A DNA stretch of 64,000 bases from an uncultured Sphingomonas sp. (GTDB lineage Bacteria; Pseudomonadota; Alphaproteobacteria; Sphingomonadales; Sphingomonadaceae). The stretch is from contig CAJYLQ010000037.1 of NCBI GenBank assembly GCA_913775975.1, positions 1 through 64,000 of the forward strand. The letters are read 5' to 3'. Below, piece after piece: positions 53,666 to 63,076 of the stretch. The notes beneath the pieces are model-generated. The model did not search any database. It had not been told where the DNA came from and saw only the letters and a program-made list of their open reading frames with translations. The position numbers and the translations under genes were made by a program. Every line of letters begins with the position of its first letter. Within the stretch, counting starts at the first letter, position 1.

Positions 53666-53700
53666 AGGGAGGTCGGCGCAAGCCGGCCTCCCTTTTTCTT
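53666..53700 (+). terminator. Intrinsic terminator of ompA
   Basis: GGGAGGTCGGC (53666-53676), loop GCAA, GCCGGCCTCCC (53681-53691): an 11-bp stem with one GU pair, followed by TTTTTCTTT. Confidence 0.88.
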
Positions 53701-54079
53701 TGGGGCTGACACGGCTGACGTGGCTGTGGTTCACCCCTCCTGCCTGCCACTTCCCAAAATCGACGCATTGTCGGTTTGGGCAACGGAACCTCAGGGTGTG
53801 ACTCGCCATCATGATCTTGCGACGTGCCAATCGCTGGTGCGGTAAGTTGAATCCCCGGGCTTCCGGCCAACGATTCAGGGTGCCTCTGCTCACGGCGCGC
53901 AATGAAACCGAAGGGCAATAGCGTGCGGCAAGCATCGCGTTCGCTGGGACACATTTCCCAGGCCGTGCCGGCGTAGCGTCGATCGATAGCACGCATCGGC
54001 AGGACAAGGCGGCGCGACAGGCTGGGTTCTTCCGATGATCATGAGCGCCGATGGAGCGAGGCCTCCGCGCGACAGCGCG
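53701..54079. other. Intergenic region without a recognised gene
   Basis: About 380 bp between the ompA terminator and the convergent ygfZ gene. Short open frames exist on both strands but none has a family signature or ribosome site. Composition is slightly less GC-rich than its neighbours, so it could be a decayed gene. Nothing else is seen. Confidence 0.5.
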
Positions 54080-54793
54080 TCAGCCGGTGAGCGCAGCTTC
54101 CAGCCAGGCCGGGCGGAGCGCATCGCCCGGATCCTCCACCCGCCGATGTTCCACCATCAGGCCGCACTCCGGATAGCTCGTCCGTGTCCGATCCGAGACG
54201 GGGCCGATCGGCACGACGAACAGCCGCCGGTTCACCTTGCTGCGATGATGCATCCGCGCGGTATTCTCCTGCCCGACATAGCAACCCTTGGTGAAGCTGA
54301 CGCCGTTCAGTTCCCGCGCATTGCACTCCAGCCACAGCGTCTGTCCGTCGCCCAGCTCCCCGACCCCCTCCGTCACGCCCAGCGCCAGCCGGTGGGCGCG
54401 CCACGCCGCGTTGACGGTCCTGTCGTCGGGGGAAGCGAGCCAGCGTCGACCGAGCGCCGCGAGGCGTGGATCGAGCGGCGCATCCGCCGGGGCGTCCGAA
54501 AGCGACCAGTGCACCGAAAGCGTCGGATCGGCCGCGATCGTGATTGGCCGGCGCAGGCGATAGAGGGTCAGTCGCCGCGCCAGTGCTGCCGCCTGCGCCG
54601 CTTCGCAGTCGATCAGGATATCTTCGCCGGCCGGCCACAGGATGAAGTCGAACAGCGCCTTCCCCTGCGGTGACAGCAGGCCCGCCCAGGCCGGCAGGGG
54701 GCCGTGCAGATCCTGCGTGACCAACCCCTGCAGGAACCCGCGAACATCCTCACCCGAAATGCGCACGATCGCGCGGTCGCCCAGCATCGTCAT
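54080..54793 (-). CDS. ygfZ: YgfZ/GcvT family folate-binding protein (Fe-S cluster related)
   Basis: 237 residues: AIVRISGEDVRGFLQGLVTQDL near the N-terminus, LLSPQGKALFDFILW, and the diagnostic KGCYVGQE motif at 169-176 (SFTKGCYVGQENTARMHHRSKVNRRLF). YgfZ/COG0354 proteins help keep some iron-sulfur enzymes active and bind folate. Start at ATG 54793 (ATG 54787 is 2 codons later). Divergent from pyrC. Confidence 0.9.
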   Translation of the reverse strand: MTMLGDRAIVRISGEDVRGFLQGLVTQDLHGPLPAWAGLLSPQGKALFDFILWPAGEDILIDCEAAQAAALARRLTLYRLRRPITIAADPTLSVHWSLSDAPADAPLDPRLAALGRRWLASPDDRTVNAAWRAHRLALGVTEGVGELGDGQTLWLECNARELNGVSFTKGCYVGQENTARMHHRSKVNRRLFVVPIGPVSDRTRTSYPECGLMVEHRRVEDPGDALRPAWLEAALTG

Positions 54794-54879
54794 GGCAACG
54801 AGATAGGAGCCGCCAGCAACCGCGACAATGCAGGCGAGAGGCGCTTTCCTCCGGCGACGCGGCGATCTAGGGGCGGAGC

Positions 54880-55929
54880 ATGACCGACAGCATCACGATC
54901 CGCCGCCCCGACGACTGGCATGTGCATCTGCGTGACGGCGCGATGCTGGAGGCGGTGGTGGCGCATACCGCACGGCAGTTCGCCCGGGCGATCGTGATGC
55001 CGAACCTGACCCCGCCGGTGACGACGGTGGCCGCCGCGATCGCCTATCGCGAGCGGATCCTGGCGGCGCTGGCCAGGGCGGGGGGCGCCGGGACGACGGA
55101 CTTCACGCCGCTGATGACCTGCTATCTGACCGATGGCGCGGATGCGGACGAGATCGCACGCGGCCATGCCGAGGGCGTGTTCACCGCGTGCAAGCTCTAT
55201 CCCGCCCATGCCACCACGAACTCCGCGCACGGCGTCACCGACCTGGGGCGTTTGTCTCCGGTGCTGGAGAGGATGCAGCGGATCGGAATGCCGCTGCTGA
55301 TCCATGGCGAGGTGACGGACCGGGCGATCGACATCTTCGATCGCGAGGCGGTGTTCATCGAGCGGGTGCTCGAGCCGTTGCTGCGCGATTTTCCCGCGCT
55401 GAAGATCGTGATGGAGCATATCACGACGCAGGAGGCGGCCAGCTTCGTCGCGGAGGCGGCGCATCCGATCGCCGCGACGATCACGCCGCAGCATCTCATC
55501 ATCAACCGCAACGCGATCTTCGACGGCGGCTTGCGGCCCCACGCCTATTGCCTTCCCGTCGCCAAGCGCGAACGGCACCGGCTGGCCGTCCGCCAGGCGG
55601 CGGTATCGGGCAGCCCGCGCTTCTTCCTCGGCACCGATACCGCGCCCCACCCGATCGGCGCGAAGGAATCGGCCTGCGGCTGCGCGGGGATCTACAACGC
55701 GCCCTTCGCGCTGGAGTCCTATGCGAAGGTCTTCGACGAGGAGGGCGCGCTGGATCGGCTGGAGGGGTTCGCTTCGCTGCATGGTCCCGCTTTTTACGGG
55801 CTGCCGGTCAATGAGGGCACGGTGACGCTGTCACGAAGCCCCGTAACCGTGCCCGCCGTCATCGGCGAAGGGGAGACGGCACTGGTGCCCTTCCTCGCCG
55901 GAGAGACGCTGGACTGGCGGCTGGCATAG
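54880..55929 (+). CDS. pyrC: Dihydroorotase (class II, homodimeric)
   Basis: 349 residues. HVH (His14, His16) in [10 protein letters not shown] binds zinc, Lys105 in [15 protein letters not shown] is the carboxylated lysine, then [42 protein letters not shown] and [16 protein letters not shown] with the final Asp. It closes carbamoyl aspartate in pyrimidine synthesis. Length and motifs match E. coli PyrC-type enzymes. Convergent with DUF1134. Confidence 0.95.
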   Translation: MTDSITIRRPDDWHVHLRDGAMLEAVVAHTARQFARAIVMPNLTPPVTTVAAAIAYRERILAALARAGGAGTTDFTPLMTCYLTDGADADEIARGHAEGVFTACKLYPAHATTNSAHGVTDLGRLSPVLERMQRIGMPLLIHGEVTDRAIDIFDREAVFIERVLEPLLRDFPALKIVMEHITTQEAASFVAEAAHPIAATITPQHLIINRNAIFDGGLRPHAYCLPVAKRERHRLAVRQAAVSGSPRFFLGTDTAPHPIGAKESACGCAGIYNAPFALESYAKVFDEEGALDRLEGFASLHGPAFYGLPVNEGTVTLSRSPVTVPAVIGEGETALVPFLAGETLDWRLA

Positions 55930-55944
55930 CGCCAGCCGCGCGGG

Positions 55945-56712
55945 TCAAAACGGCAGCCAGCGGCTCTTGTGCGTGAAATTCATATAGCCGACGTTCACGC
56001 CCGCCCGCCAGCCGACGCCCAGCCGGATCGGGATCAACACCACATTGCCGCGCCGCAGATAGGTCGCCGCGAATCCGCCGACGAAATACAGCCGCCCTTC
56101 CGCGCCCGGAAAGCGGTGGAACAGATCCTCCGTGTCGTAGAGGTTGTAGACGAGGACGAAGACCTTGTTCGCGTCGCCGCCCAGATCGAAGCCGACCGAG
56201 GGCCCGGTCCAGTAGACGGGCTGCTGCCCCTCCACCTTGTGCGTCATGATCCCCGAGCCGTAGCGGACGCCGACGATGATCGCGCCCGACGCCTCGCGTC
56301 CCGCGATATAGGCGTTGGGGCGGCCCTGATCCTTCAGGATCTTCTCGAGGATGCCGGCCAGGCCCTCCGCGCCCTTGCCGAACACGCCCTCGCCGGCGGC
56401 GAGCAGATCGTCCCGCTCGAATGTGTTCGCGGCGGCAGTCGTCCGGTCGGCACGGGCGTCGGCCGCCGCGTCGGGATTCGTCGTCGGCGGCGGCGGAGGG
56501 GGCGATACCGGGGGCGGGGCGGCCTGTCCCTCGGGCGTGGTGTCCTGAACAGGCACCGGCTCCGGCGTGGCGGCCACGGTCGGTTGGCCGTTCAGGTCCG
56601 AATCGATCGCGCGATCGGGATCGATCGTCCTCACCTGCGCCGAAAGCGGTGCGGCAATCAGTGAAACCGACAGGGCGATACCCGCCAGAATGCCGCGCGA
56701 GCGCTGTTTCAT
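55945..56712 (-). CDS. DUF1134 family protein
   Basis: 255 residues: signal peptide (ending APLSA-QVR), Pro/Ala-rich linker (APPPVSPPPPPPTTNP), then the DUF1134 core GVRYGSGIMTHKVEGQQPVYWTGPSVGFDLGGDANKVFVLVYNL and RRGNVVLIPIRLGVGWRAGVNVGYMNFT. A secreted or envelope protein of unknown function that is common in alphaproteobacteria. ATG 56712 is used; the longer frame upstream has no signal peptide. Confidence 0.88.
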   Translation of the reverse strand: MKQRSRGILAGIALSVSLIAAPLSAQVRTIDPDRAIDSDLNGQPTVAATPEPVPVQDTTPEGQAAPPPVSPPPPPPTTNPDAAADARADRTTAAANTFERDDLLAAGEGVFGKGAEGLAGILEKILKDQGRPNAYIAGREASGAIIVGVRYGSGIMTHKVEGQQPVYWTGPSVGFDLGGDANKVFVLVYNLYDTEDLFHRFPGAEGRLYFVGGFAATYLRRGNVVLIPIRLGVGWRAGVNVGYMNFTHKSRWLPF

Positions 56713-56837
56713 GTCGATGACCCCAATTTCCGTTGCGGGTGTAGAGCAATCCCACCCTTGCCGTGCCCTGAACAACACCGCAACCGACGGTTGATCGCGG
56801 CCCGCCCCGTCGCTATACGCTCCCCTCTGCCGCATCC

Positions 56838-56927
56838 GGAGACGTGGGTGAGTGGCTGAAACCAACGCTTTGCTAAAGCGTCGTACGGGAAACCGTACCG
56901 AGGGTTCGAATCCCTCCGTCTCCGCCA
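56838..56927 (+). tRNA. tRNA-Ser (anticodon GCU)
   Basis: 90-nt gene with acceptor GGAGACG pairing with CGTCTCC, encoded 3' CCA (56925-56927), a long variable arm (about GTACGG/CCGTAC) as in class II tRNAs, T-loop TTCGAAT, and an anticodon loop TTGCTAA with GCT at the anticodon. It would read AGC and AGU codons. Confidence 0.96.
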
Positions 56928-57003
56928 GCGATCCCCGACATTTGCCTCCCGAATACGCCGCGTCCCGCATGCAACGGGCGTGTTGGCGCGTGCGCGAGAC
57001 ATT

Positions 57004-57039
57004 TCAATCGTGATATTGACTGCCTGGGCAATGGTTGCC
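57004..57039. promoter_or_regulatory. Two short inverted repeats before the MarR gene (operator candidates)
   Basis: TCAAT-N6-ATTGA (57004-57019) and GGCAA-TGG-TTGCC (57027-57039), both perfect, directly before the marR-like ATG at 57051. MarR dimers bind such inverted repeats, so autoregulation is likely. Which one is used cannot be told from sequence. Confidence 0.45.
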
Positions 57040-57050
57040 AAGGCTGCGAT

Positions 57051-57515
57051 ATGCCTGTCTACGACGACTCGAGTTTCTGTGCGGACCGATCGATCGGCTA
57101 TCTCATCCGGCGTGCGCATCAGATGGGCGCGGCGGGGCTGGAGCCGGTGTTCGCGGCGGAGGGGCTGACCGGGATCCAATGGTCCGCTCTGATCTCCGTC
57201 ATGGCGGGCCGGGTGGGCACTGCCGCCGACCTCGCGCGGGATCTGGGCTATGACAAGGGCGCCATGACCCGGCTGGTCGATCAGCTGGAGGCGCAGGGCT
57301 GGATGACGCGCGAGCGGACCGCCGAGGATCGTCGCTGCATCGCCCTGTCCGTAACCGAGACGGGAGCGGAGGTCGCGCTGCGCTGCAAGACGCGGGTCGT
57401 ACAATGCTACAACGCGTGGCTGGCGGACTGGCCGGATCACGATGTGGAGACGCTGATCGTGTTGTTGCAGAAGCTGCGCGCGACGCTGACGGAGGTGGAG
57501 CAGCCATGCGGTTGA
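57051..57515 (+). CDS. MarR family transcriptional regulator
   Basis: 154 residues with a winged helix: GIQWSALISVMAGRVGTAADLARDLGYDKGAMTRLVDQLEAQGWMTRERTAEDRRCIALSVTETG contains the HTH and the D-R-R wing. AAGG lies 7 bases before the ATG. It overlaps the OMF gene start and precedes an EmrAB-type efflux operon, so it is probably its repressor, released by a small-molecule ligand. Confidence 0.9.
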   Translation: MPVYDDSSFCADRSIGYLIRRAHQMGAAGLEPVFAAEGLTGIQWSALISVMAGRVGTAADLARDLGYDKGAMTRLVDQLEAQGWMTRERTAEDRRCIALSVTETGAEVALRCKTRVVQCYNAWLADWPDHDVETLIVLLQKLRATLTEVEQPCG

Positions 57516-58951
57516 GGCACATGCGCGCGCCGGGCGCGCTGATGCTAACCGGCGCGCTGGCCGGATGCGGCGCGCCGATGGTGCGGCAGGCGGTGACGCC
57601 GATTCCGCCGGCGTCGCTCGGCCTGACCCCGCCCGAGGCGGCGCCAGCGATGACGGGGCAGGGGATCGCGCCCATCGCCGCCGACTGGTGGCGCGGGTTC
57701 GGCGATCCGCAGCTCGACCGTCTGATATCGGACGCGGTGGCGGGCAGCCCGACGCTGGACGCGGCGATCGCGCGCATCGCACAGGCGGAGGCCGTGCTGT
57801 CGGCGCGCCACGCGGCGACCGCGCCCGACGTCACTCTCGACGCGCAAGGCCAGGTCACGCGGCTAAGTGGCCGCTATACCATTCCGCCGCCCTTCGGCGG
57901 ATCGACGCGGTTCGTCGGCACGGGTCTGGCCAATCTGAACTGGGATCTGGATCTGTTCGGCCGCCAGCGAGAGGCGATCCGGGGTGCCCGCGCCTCCGCC
58001 ACGGCAGCGCTGCTGGATAGCGCGGCGGCGCGGCTGGCGCTGACCGGCGGCATCGTGTCCACCTATCTGGATCTGGCACGTGCACAGGCGCAGGCGGTGA
58101 TCGTGCGCCGTACGATCGCGGCACGCGAGAATTCGCTGCGGCTGGTCGAGGCGCGCATCCGCAACCGGCTGGCGAGCGATCTGGACCGGCAGGCGGCGGC
58201 GACCTTGCTCGCGCAGGCGCGGCAGGCGCTGGTTGGCGTACAGGCCCGTGACACGCTGGCCCGCAACGCGCTGGCGGCGCTGGCCGGGCGCGGCGGAGCC
58301 TATGGTGCCGGACTGACCGCGCCGGCGATCCGGCTGGACGGCGGCTTGGCGATCCCGGCGGCGGTGCCGGCGGACCTGCTCGGCCGGCGGGCGGATATCG
58401 CCGCCGCCCGCGCGCGAATCGCGGCGGCGACTTCGGGAAAGGAGGTTGCGCGGCGCAACTTCTACCCCAACGTCAATCTGGCTGCGCTGGCGGGCCTGCA
58501 GGCGGTGGGGATCGGCAACCTGTTTACAGCCGATGCGGCGACGGTCGGCGCGGGACCGGCGCTGAGCCTGCCGATCTTCGATGGCGGGCGGCGGCGCGCG
58601 GAGCTGACCGGCGCGGCGGCGGCGCTGGATCTGGCGGTCGCCGACTATAATGGCCGCGTCGTCGGCGCGGTGCGCGAGGCGGCGGACGGGATCGCGCAGG
58701 TCGGTGCGCTCTCCGCCGAGCGGTCGCGCCAGGCGGAGGTGCTGCGCGGCTATCGCGAAACCGGGCACCTCAACGCGATCCGCGTGTCGAGCGGCCTCGA
58801 TAGCCGGCTCGACCTGATCGACAACGACATTCGCACGCTGGCCGCCGAACAGGCCGATGCCGACCTCGCCTATGACGCCGCGCAGGCACGCGTCCGGCTG
58901 GTGCTGGCGCTGGGCGGCGGCTTCGATGCTTCTCAGGATACCCCCCGATGA
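57506..58951 (+). CDS. Efflux transporter outer-membrane factor (NodT/OprM type, lipoprotein)
   Basis: 481 residues, TolC-like. A lipoprotein signal (ALAGC, Cys21) and the NodT pattern WWRGFGDPQLDRLISDAVAGSPTLDAAIARIAQAEA, and LDRQAAATLLAQARQALVGVQ, LLGRRADIAAARARIAAAT, SLPIFDGGRRRAEL are diagnostic. It is the outer channel of a tripartite pump. Start overlaps the marR stop by 10 bp, and its end overlaps emrA by 4 bp. Confidence 0.92.
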   Translation: MRLRHMRAPGALMLTGALAGCGAPMVRQAVTPIPPASLGLTPPEAAPAMTGQGIAPIAADWWRGFGDPQLDRLISDAVAGSPTLDAAIARIAQAEAVLSARHAATAPDVTLDAQGQVTRLSGRYTIPPPFGGSTRFVGTGLANLNWDLDLFGRQREAIRGARASATAALLDSAAARLALTGGIVSTYLDLARAQAQAVIVRRTIAARENSLRLVEARIRNRLASDLDRQAAATLLAQARQALVGVQARDTLARNALAALAGRGGAYGAGLTAPAIRLDGGLAIPAAVPADLLGRRADIAAARARIAAATSGKEVARRNFYPNVNLAALAGLQAVGIGNLFTADAATVGAGPALSLPIFDGGRRRAELTGAAAALDLAVADYNGRVVGAVREAADGIAQVGALSAERSRQAEVLRGYRETGHLNAIRVSSGLDSRLDLIDNDIRTLAAEQADADLAYDAAQARVRLVLALGGGFDASQDTPR

Positions 58952-60138
58952 CCGATACGACCGAGGCCGCGCCCGATCAGGCCGCCCCCGCCGCCCCCGC
59001 CGCCGCCAAGGACGGTGGCAAGCCTCGCGCCCGGCGCATCGGACTGTGGCTGCTCGCCGCCGTCGTGGTCGTGGGCGTCGCCGTCTGGGCGGTGTTCCAT
59101 TTCCTGCTGGCGACCCCGCAAGAAGAGACGGACGACGCCTATGTCGCGGGCGACGTGGTCGCGATCACGGCGCGCGATCCGGGCACGGTGCTGGCGATCC
59201 ATGCGGACAACACGCAGACCGTCCGCGCCGGCGAACCGCTGATCGCGCTGGACCCCGCCACGTCGGACGTCGCGCTGGCGTCCGCCGCTGCCGATCTGGC
59301 GAAGGCGGTACGGGCCACACGGTCCAGCTTCACCGCCGTCGGCGCCAACGATGCGGAGGTGGCGCAGGCCGAGGCACGGCTGGCGGAGGCGCGCGGCGAC
59401 CTTGCGCGGCGTCAGGGCGCGGCGAGCGCCGGCGCGATCAGCGGCGAGGAGCTGAGCCACGCACAGGATCAGGTGCGGGTCGCCACCGCCAATCTGGCGC
59501 TCGCGCGCAGCCACCGGGTGCAGGCCCGCAATACCGTGGAAGGCACGACGGTCGAGACGAACCCCGCCGTCCAGGCCGCGATCGCCGCCTATCGCCGCGC
59601 CGCGATCACGATGTCGCACATGCGCATCACCGCGCCGGTGGCGGGCGTGGTCGCGCAGCGGACGGTGCAGATCGGCCAGCAGGTCGCGGCGGGCACGCCG
59701 CTGATGGCGGTGGTGCCGATCGACCGGCTGTGGGTGGACGCAAATTTCCGCGAGACGCAGCTGCGCGACCTGCGCATCGGCCAGCCCGCCACGGTGACCG
59801 CCGACATGTATGGCGACGATATCGTCTATCACGGCCGCGTCGTCGGCCTTGGTGCCGGATCGGGCAACGCCTTCGCGCTGTTGCCGCCGCAGAATGCCAG
59901 CGGCAACTGGATCAAGATCACGCAGCGCGTGCCGGTGCGCATCATGCTCGACCGGAGGGAACTCGCGGCCAATCCGCTGCGCGTCGGCCTGTCGGTGGCG
60001 GTGACGGTGTTGACCGGCGATCAGTCGGGCGCGCGGATCGGCCAGCCGGCCAGCGCGGCCTATCCGGCGCTGCCCGACGCCGCGCGCGATCCCGCGGTCG
60101 AGGCGGCGATCCGCCGGATCATCGCGGCCAACCGCTGA
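58948..60138 (+). CDS. HlyD/EmrA family efflux periplasmic adaptor
   Basis: 396 residues: one membrane helix (about 31-54), TDDAYVAGDVVAITARDPGTVLAIHADNTQTVRAGEPL as the lipoyl/barrel part, a helical hairpin (about 110-190), then MRITAPVAGVVAQRTVQIGQQVAAGTPLMAVVP and VDANFRETQLRDLRIGQPATV. It links the inner-membrane pump to the outer channel. ATG overlaps the previous stop (ATGA). Confidence 0.92.
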   Translation: MTDTTEAAPDQAAPAAPAAAKDGGKPRARRIGLWLLAAVVVVGVAVWAVFHFLLATPQEETDDAYVAGDVVAITARDPGTVLAIHADNTQTVRAGEPLIALDPATSDVALASAAADLAKAVRATRSSFTAVGANDAEVAQAEARLAEARGDLARRQGAASAGAISGEELSHAQDQVRVATANLALARSHRVQARNTVEGTTVETNPAVQAAIAAYRRAAITMSHMRITAPVAGVVAQRTVQIGQQVAAGTPLMAVVPIDRLWVDANFRETQLRDLRIGQPATVTADMYGDDIVYHGRVVGLGAGSGNAFALLPPQNASGNWIKITQRVPVRIMLDRRELAANPLRVGLSVAVTVLTGDQSGARIGQPASAAYPALPDAARDPAVEAAIRRIIAANR

Positions 60139-61685
60139 TGGCCGGACCGCCGGCCGATAGCGGCGCCGCGCCGCTGAAGGGCGGGGCGCTGGCGCTGACC
60201 GCGTTCGCGCTGGCGCTCGGCACCTTCATGCAGGTGCTGGACGGCACGATCGCCAACGTCTCGCTGCCGACGATCGCGGGCAATCTGGGCGTGTCGAGCG
60301 ACAATTCGACCTGGGTCGTCACCGCCTTCGCCGTGGCGAACGGCGTCGCGGTGCCGCTGACCGGCTGGCTGATGGGGCGGTTCGGGGTGGTGCGCACCTT
60401 CTGCACGTCCGTCATCCTGTTCACCATCGCATCCTTTCTGTGCGGGATCGCGTGGAACCTGCCCTCTCTGATCGGTTTCCGCATCCTGCAGGGTGCGGTG
60501 TCGGGGCCGATGATCCCGGGCAGCCAGGCGCTGCTGATCGCGATCTTCCCCCCGCAGAAGCGCGCGACGGCGCTGGGCATCTGGTCGATGACGACGCTGA
60601 TCGCGCCGATCATGGGGCCGATCCTTGGCGGCTACATCTCCGACAATTATCACTGGAGCTGGATCTTCCTCATCAACGTGCCGTTCGGCCTGTTCTGCGG
60701 CTTTATCTGCTGGCGCAGCCTGTCCAGCCGGGAAACGCCGACGCGCAAGCTGCCGATCGACCGGATCGGCCTGATCCTGCTCGTCCTGTGGGTGGGCGCG
60801 CTGCAGATCGTGCTGGACCTGGGCAAGAACGACGACTGGTTCGCCTCCGACCGGATCGTCGTCGCCAGCGTGATCGCCGGCATCGGCTTCGTGGCATGGC
60901 TGATCTGGGAGCTGACGGACGCGAACCCGGCGGTGAACCTGTCGTTGTTCGCCAGCCGCAACTTCGCGATCGGGACCATCGCCTTCTGCCTGGGCTATGC
61001 GGTGTTCTTCGCCAACACGCTGCTGCTGCCGCTGTGGCTACAGACGCAGATGGGCTATACCGCGACCTGGGCGGGGCTGGTGGCGGCGCCGTCCGGCGCG
61101 GTCGCGGTGATCCTGACGCCGCTCGTCGCGCGATACGGCAGCCGGATCGACGCGCGGATCATGGCGACGATCGCCTTCGCCGCGTTCGGCCTCTCCTACT
61201 ATCTAAGGTCCGGCTACACGACGACGGCGAGCTTCGCCGACCTGACGCTGCCGCTGCTGGTGCAGGGCATCGCGATGAGCACCTTCTTCCTGGCGATGCT
61301 GACGATCTCGCTCGACCGGATTCCGCAGGAACGGCTGCCGTCCGCGACCGGCATTTCGAATTTCGCGCGGATCACGGCGGGCAGCTTCGCCGCTTCCATC
61401 ATTACCACCGCCTGGGACCGGCGAGAGGGGCTGCACCAGAGCCGGCTGGCGGAAGCGATCGGCAACGGCGTCCCCTATCGCATGGCGAGCGCGGGGCTGG
61501 AGCGGATGGGGTTGACCGACGTGCAGACGGCGGCCGCGATCACCCGGCAGATGGTGGGGCAAGCCTATCTGCTCGCCTCGACCGACCTGTTCCGCCTGTC
61601 GGCCTGGCTGTGCATCGCGATGACCGTGATCGTGTGGTTCACCCGCCGGCCCAGCGCGCCCGCCGGCCCCGTCGCCGCCGACTGA
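60138..61685 (+). CDS. DHA2 family multidrug efflux MFS transporter (EmrB-type)
   Basis: 515 residues with about 14 membrane helices. TFMQVLDGTIANVSLPTIAGNLG (motif D1 of DHA2), WVVTAFAVANGVAVPLTGWLMGRFG (motif A), FRILQGAVSGPMIPGSQALLIAIFPPQKRATALGIWSMTTLIAPIMGPILGGYI (motifs B and C). It exports drugs with protons. ATG overlaps the emrA stop by one base (TGATG), ending the marR-OMF-adaptor-pump operon. Confidence 0.93.
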   Translation: MAGPPADSGAAPLKGGALALTAFALALGTFMQVLDGTIANVSLPTIAGNLGVSSDNSTWVVTAFAVANGVAVPLTGWLMGRFGVVRTFCTSVILFTIASFLCGIAWNLPSLIGFRILQGAVSGPMIPGSQALLIAIFPPQKRATALGIWSMTTLIAPIMGPILGGYISDNYHWSWIFLINVPFGLFCGFICWRSLSSRETPTRKLPIDRIGLILLVLWVGALQIVLDLGKNDDWFASDRIVVASVIAGIGFVAWLIWELTDANPAVNLSLFASRNFAIGTIAFCLGYAVFFANTLLLPLWLQTQMGYTATWAGLVAAPSGAVAVILTPLVARYGSRIDARIMATIAFAAFGLSYYLRSGYTTTASFADLTLPLLVQGIAMSTFFLAMLTISLDRIPQERLPSATGISNFARITAGSFAASIITTAWDRREGLHQSRLAEAIGNGVPYRMASAGLERMGLTDVQTAAAITRQMVGQAYLLASTDLFRLSAWLCIAMTVIVWFTRRPSAPAGPVAAD

Positions 61686-61688
61686 CGG

Positions 61689-63062
61689 TCAGTCGCCTTT
61701 GGCGATCGGCAGCGGCCCGATCGTCACGATCAGGCCCGGCGCCGCATCGGCCAGCGTCAGCGTGGCGCCGTGCAGCGTCGCGACCGCACCGACCAGCGAC
61801 AGGCCCAGCCCCGCGCCATTGCCCCCGCGCGCCGAATCGAGCCGGCCGAAGCGGCGCAGCGCGTCGTCATGCTGGCTGGGCGGAATACCCGGCCCCTGAT
61901 CGGCCACCGCCAGCATCAGCCCCTCCGGCCCGTCATCGAGCGCCAGCGTGATCGCCCCCGCGCCATATTTCAGCGAATTGTCGATCAGGTTGCCGATCGC
62001 CTGCCCCAGCAGTTCCCGATGGATGTCGGCGTGGGCGTGCGCCGCCGTGATCGCGACGGCGACGGTCCGGCCGCGCTCCTCCGCGACCGGACCGTAGATC
62101 TCGGCCAGCGCCTCCAGCATGTCGGGCAGGTCGACGCGGCGGAAGCTGTCGCGCGCCAGCCCCGCCTCCGCCCGGCGGATGCTGAGCGCCGTCTCCACGA
62201 TCGCCAACAGCCGGTCGCCCTCCGCATGGGCCGCCTCGACCGCGCCGACGGCCAGCATGGGGTCCGCATCGGGCGCCGCCAGCGTGGCGCGCGCGCGTTC
62301 CAGCGAGGACCGCATCCGCGTGATCGGCGACTTCAGGTCGTGCGCCAGCGCGTCCGTCGCCAGTCGCAGTCCGTCGACCAGGCCGGCGATCTGGTCCAGC
62401 GTCAGGTTCACCGCCCGGCCGAGCGCGGCAAAGGCGTCGCGGCCGGGATCGGGGGGCACGCGGCGCGACAGGTCACCGGCGCGGGCGTGGGACAGCGTGT
62501 CCACCACCTCGCGCAGCCGGTCGGTGAAGATCCGGGCGGACAGCCATGCCGTCGCACCCGCGAACAGGATCGCCAGCAACAGCGCGACGAGGCTGGCATC
62601 GCCGAACACCTGCGTCGCGCGCTCCTCCCCCTGATCGACGACGCCGGTCAGCAGGCGCGCGCCGTCGGGCAGCGGCGTGATGCGCACGCGCGTCATGTCC
62701 GGCGCGATGTGGTTCGTGCGCTGCACCGGGATGATCGCGGTGTCCGCCTCCTGGTCGAGGCCGGCGGGCCAGTGGGCCAGATTGCCCGTGATCCGCCCGT
62801 CCGGCGCGCGCAGCAGCATCACCGCGCCGCGCGTGATCGTGGTGGTGGAACGGGTCAGCACCGTTCGCTCCAGCCCCGCCGTCCCGTCACGGCCATATAC
62901 GGCGAGCAGGTCGTCGCGCAGCACGTCCGCCATCCGCGCAGTCTGCTGCGTCATCTCCCAGCGTAGATACACGCCGATGCCGACCATCAGCACCGTCGCC
63001 GCCGTGATCTGAAAGGCGAAGACGAGGCCCGCGAGGCGCAACGTAGTGGATGCGACCCGCAT
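61689..63062 (-). CDS. Sensor histidine kinase
   Basis: 457 residues: two membrane helices (about 10-32 and 158-178) flank a periplasmic sensor, then a HAMP-like linker, a HisKA domain with His241 in DALAHDLKSPITRM, and an HATPase_c domain with NLIDNSLKYG, VADQGPGIPP and GGNGAGLGLSLVGAV. The signal is unknown. It follows its response regulator on the same transcript (14-bp gap). Confidence 0.93.
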   Translation of the reverse strand: MRVASTTLRLAGLVFAFQITAATVLMVGIGVYLRWEMTQQTARMADVLRDDLLAVYGRDGTAGLERTVLTRSTTTITRGAVMLLRAPDGRITGNLAHWPAGLDQEADTAIIPVQRTNHIAPDMTRVRITPLPDGARLLTGVVDQGEERATQVFGDASLVALLLAILFAGATAWLSARIFTDRLREVVDTLSHARAGDLSRRVPPDPGRDAFAALGRAVNLTLDQIAGLVDGLRLATDALAHDLKSPITRMRSSLERARATLAAPDADPMLAVGAVEAAHAEGDRLLAIVETALSIRRAEAGLARDSFRRVDLPDMLEALAEIYGPVAEERGRTVAVAITAAHAHADIHRELLGQAIGNLIDNSLKYGAGAITLALDDGPEGLMLAVADQGPGIPPSQHDDALRRFGRLDSARGGNGAGLGLSLVGAVATLHGATLTLADAAPGLIVTIGPLPIAKGD

Positions 63063-63076
63063 CGGCTGCCTGCGTC

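Noticed and set aside
56838..56927. tRNA-Ser as an attachment site for an integrated element
   Set aside because: No integrase or duplicate of the tRNA 3' end is visible nearby.
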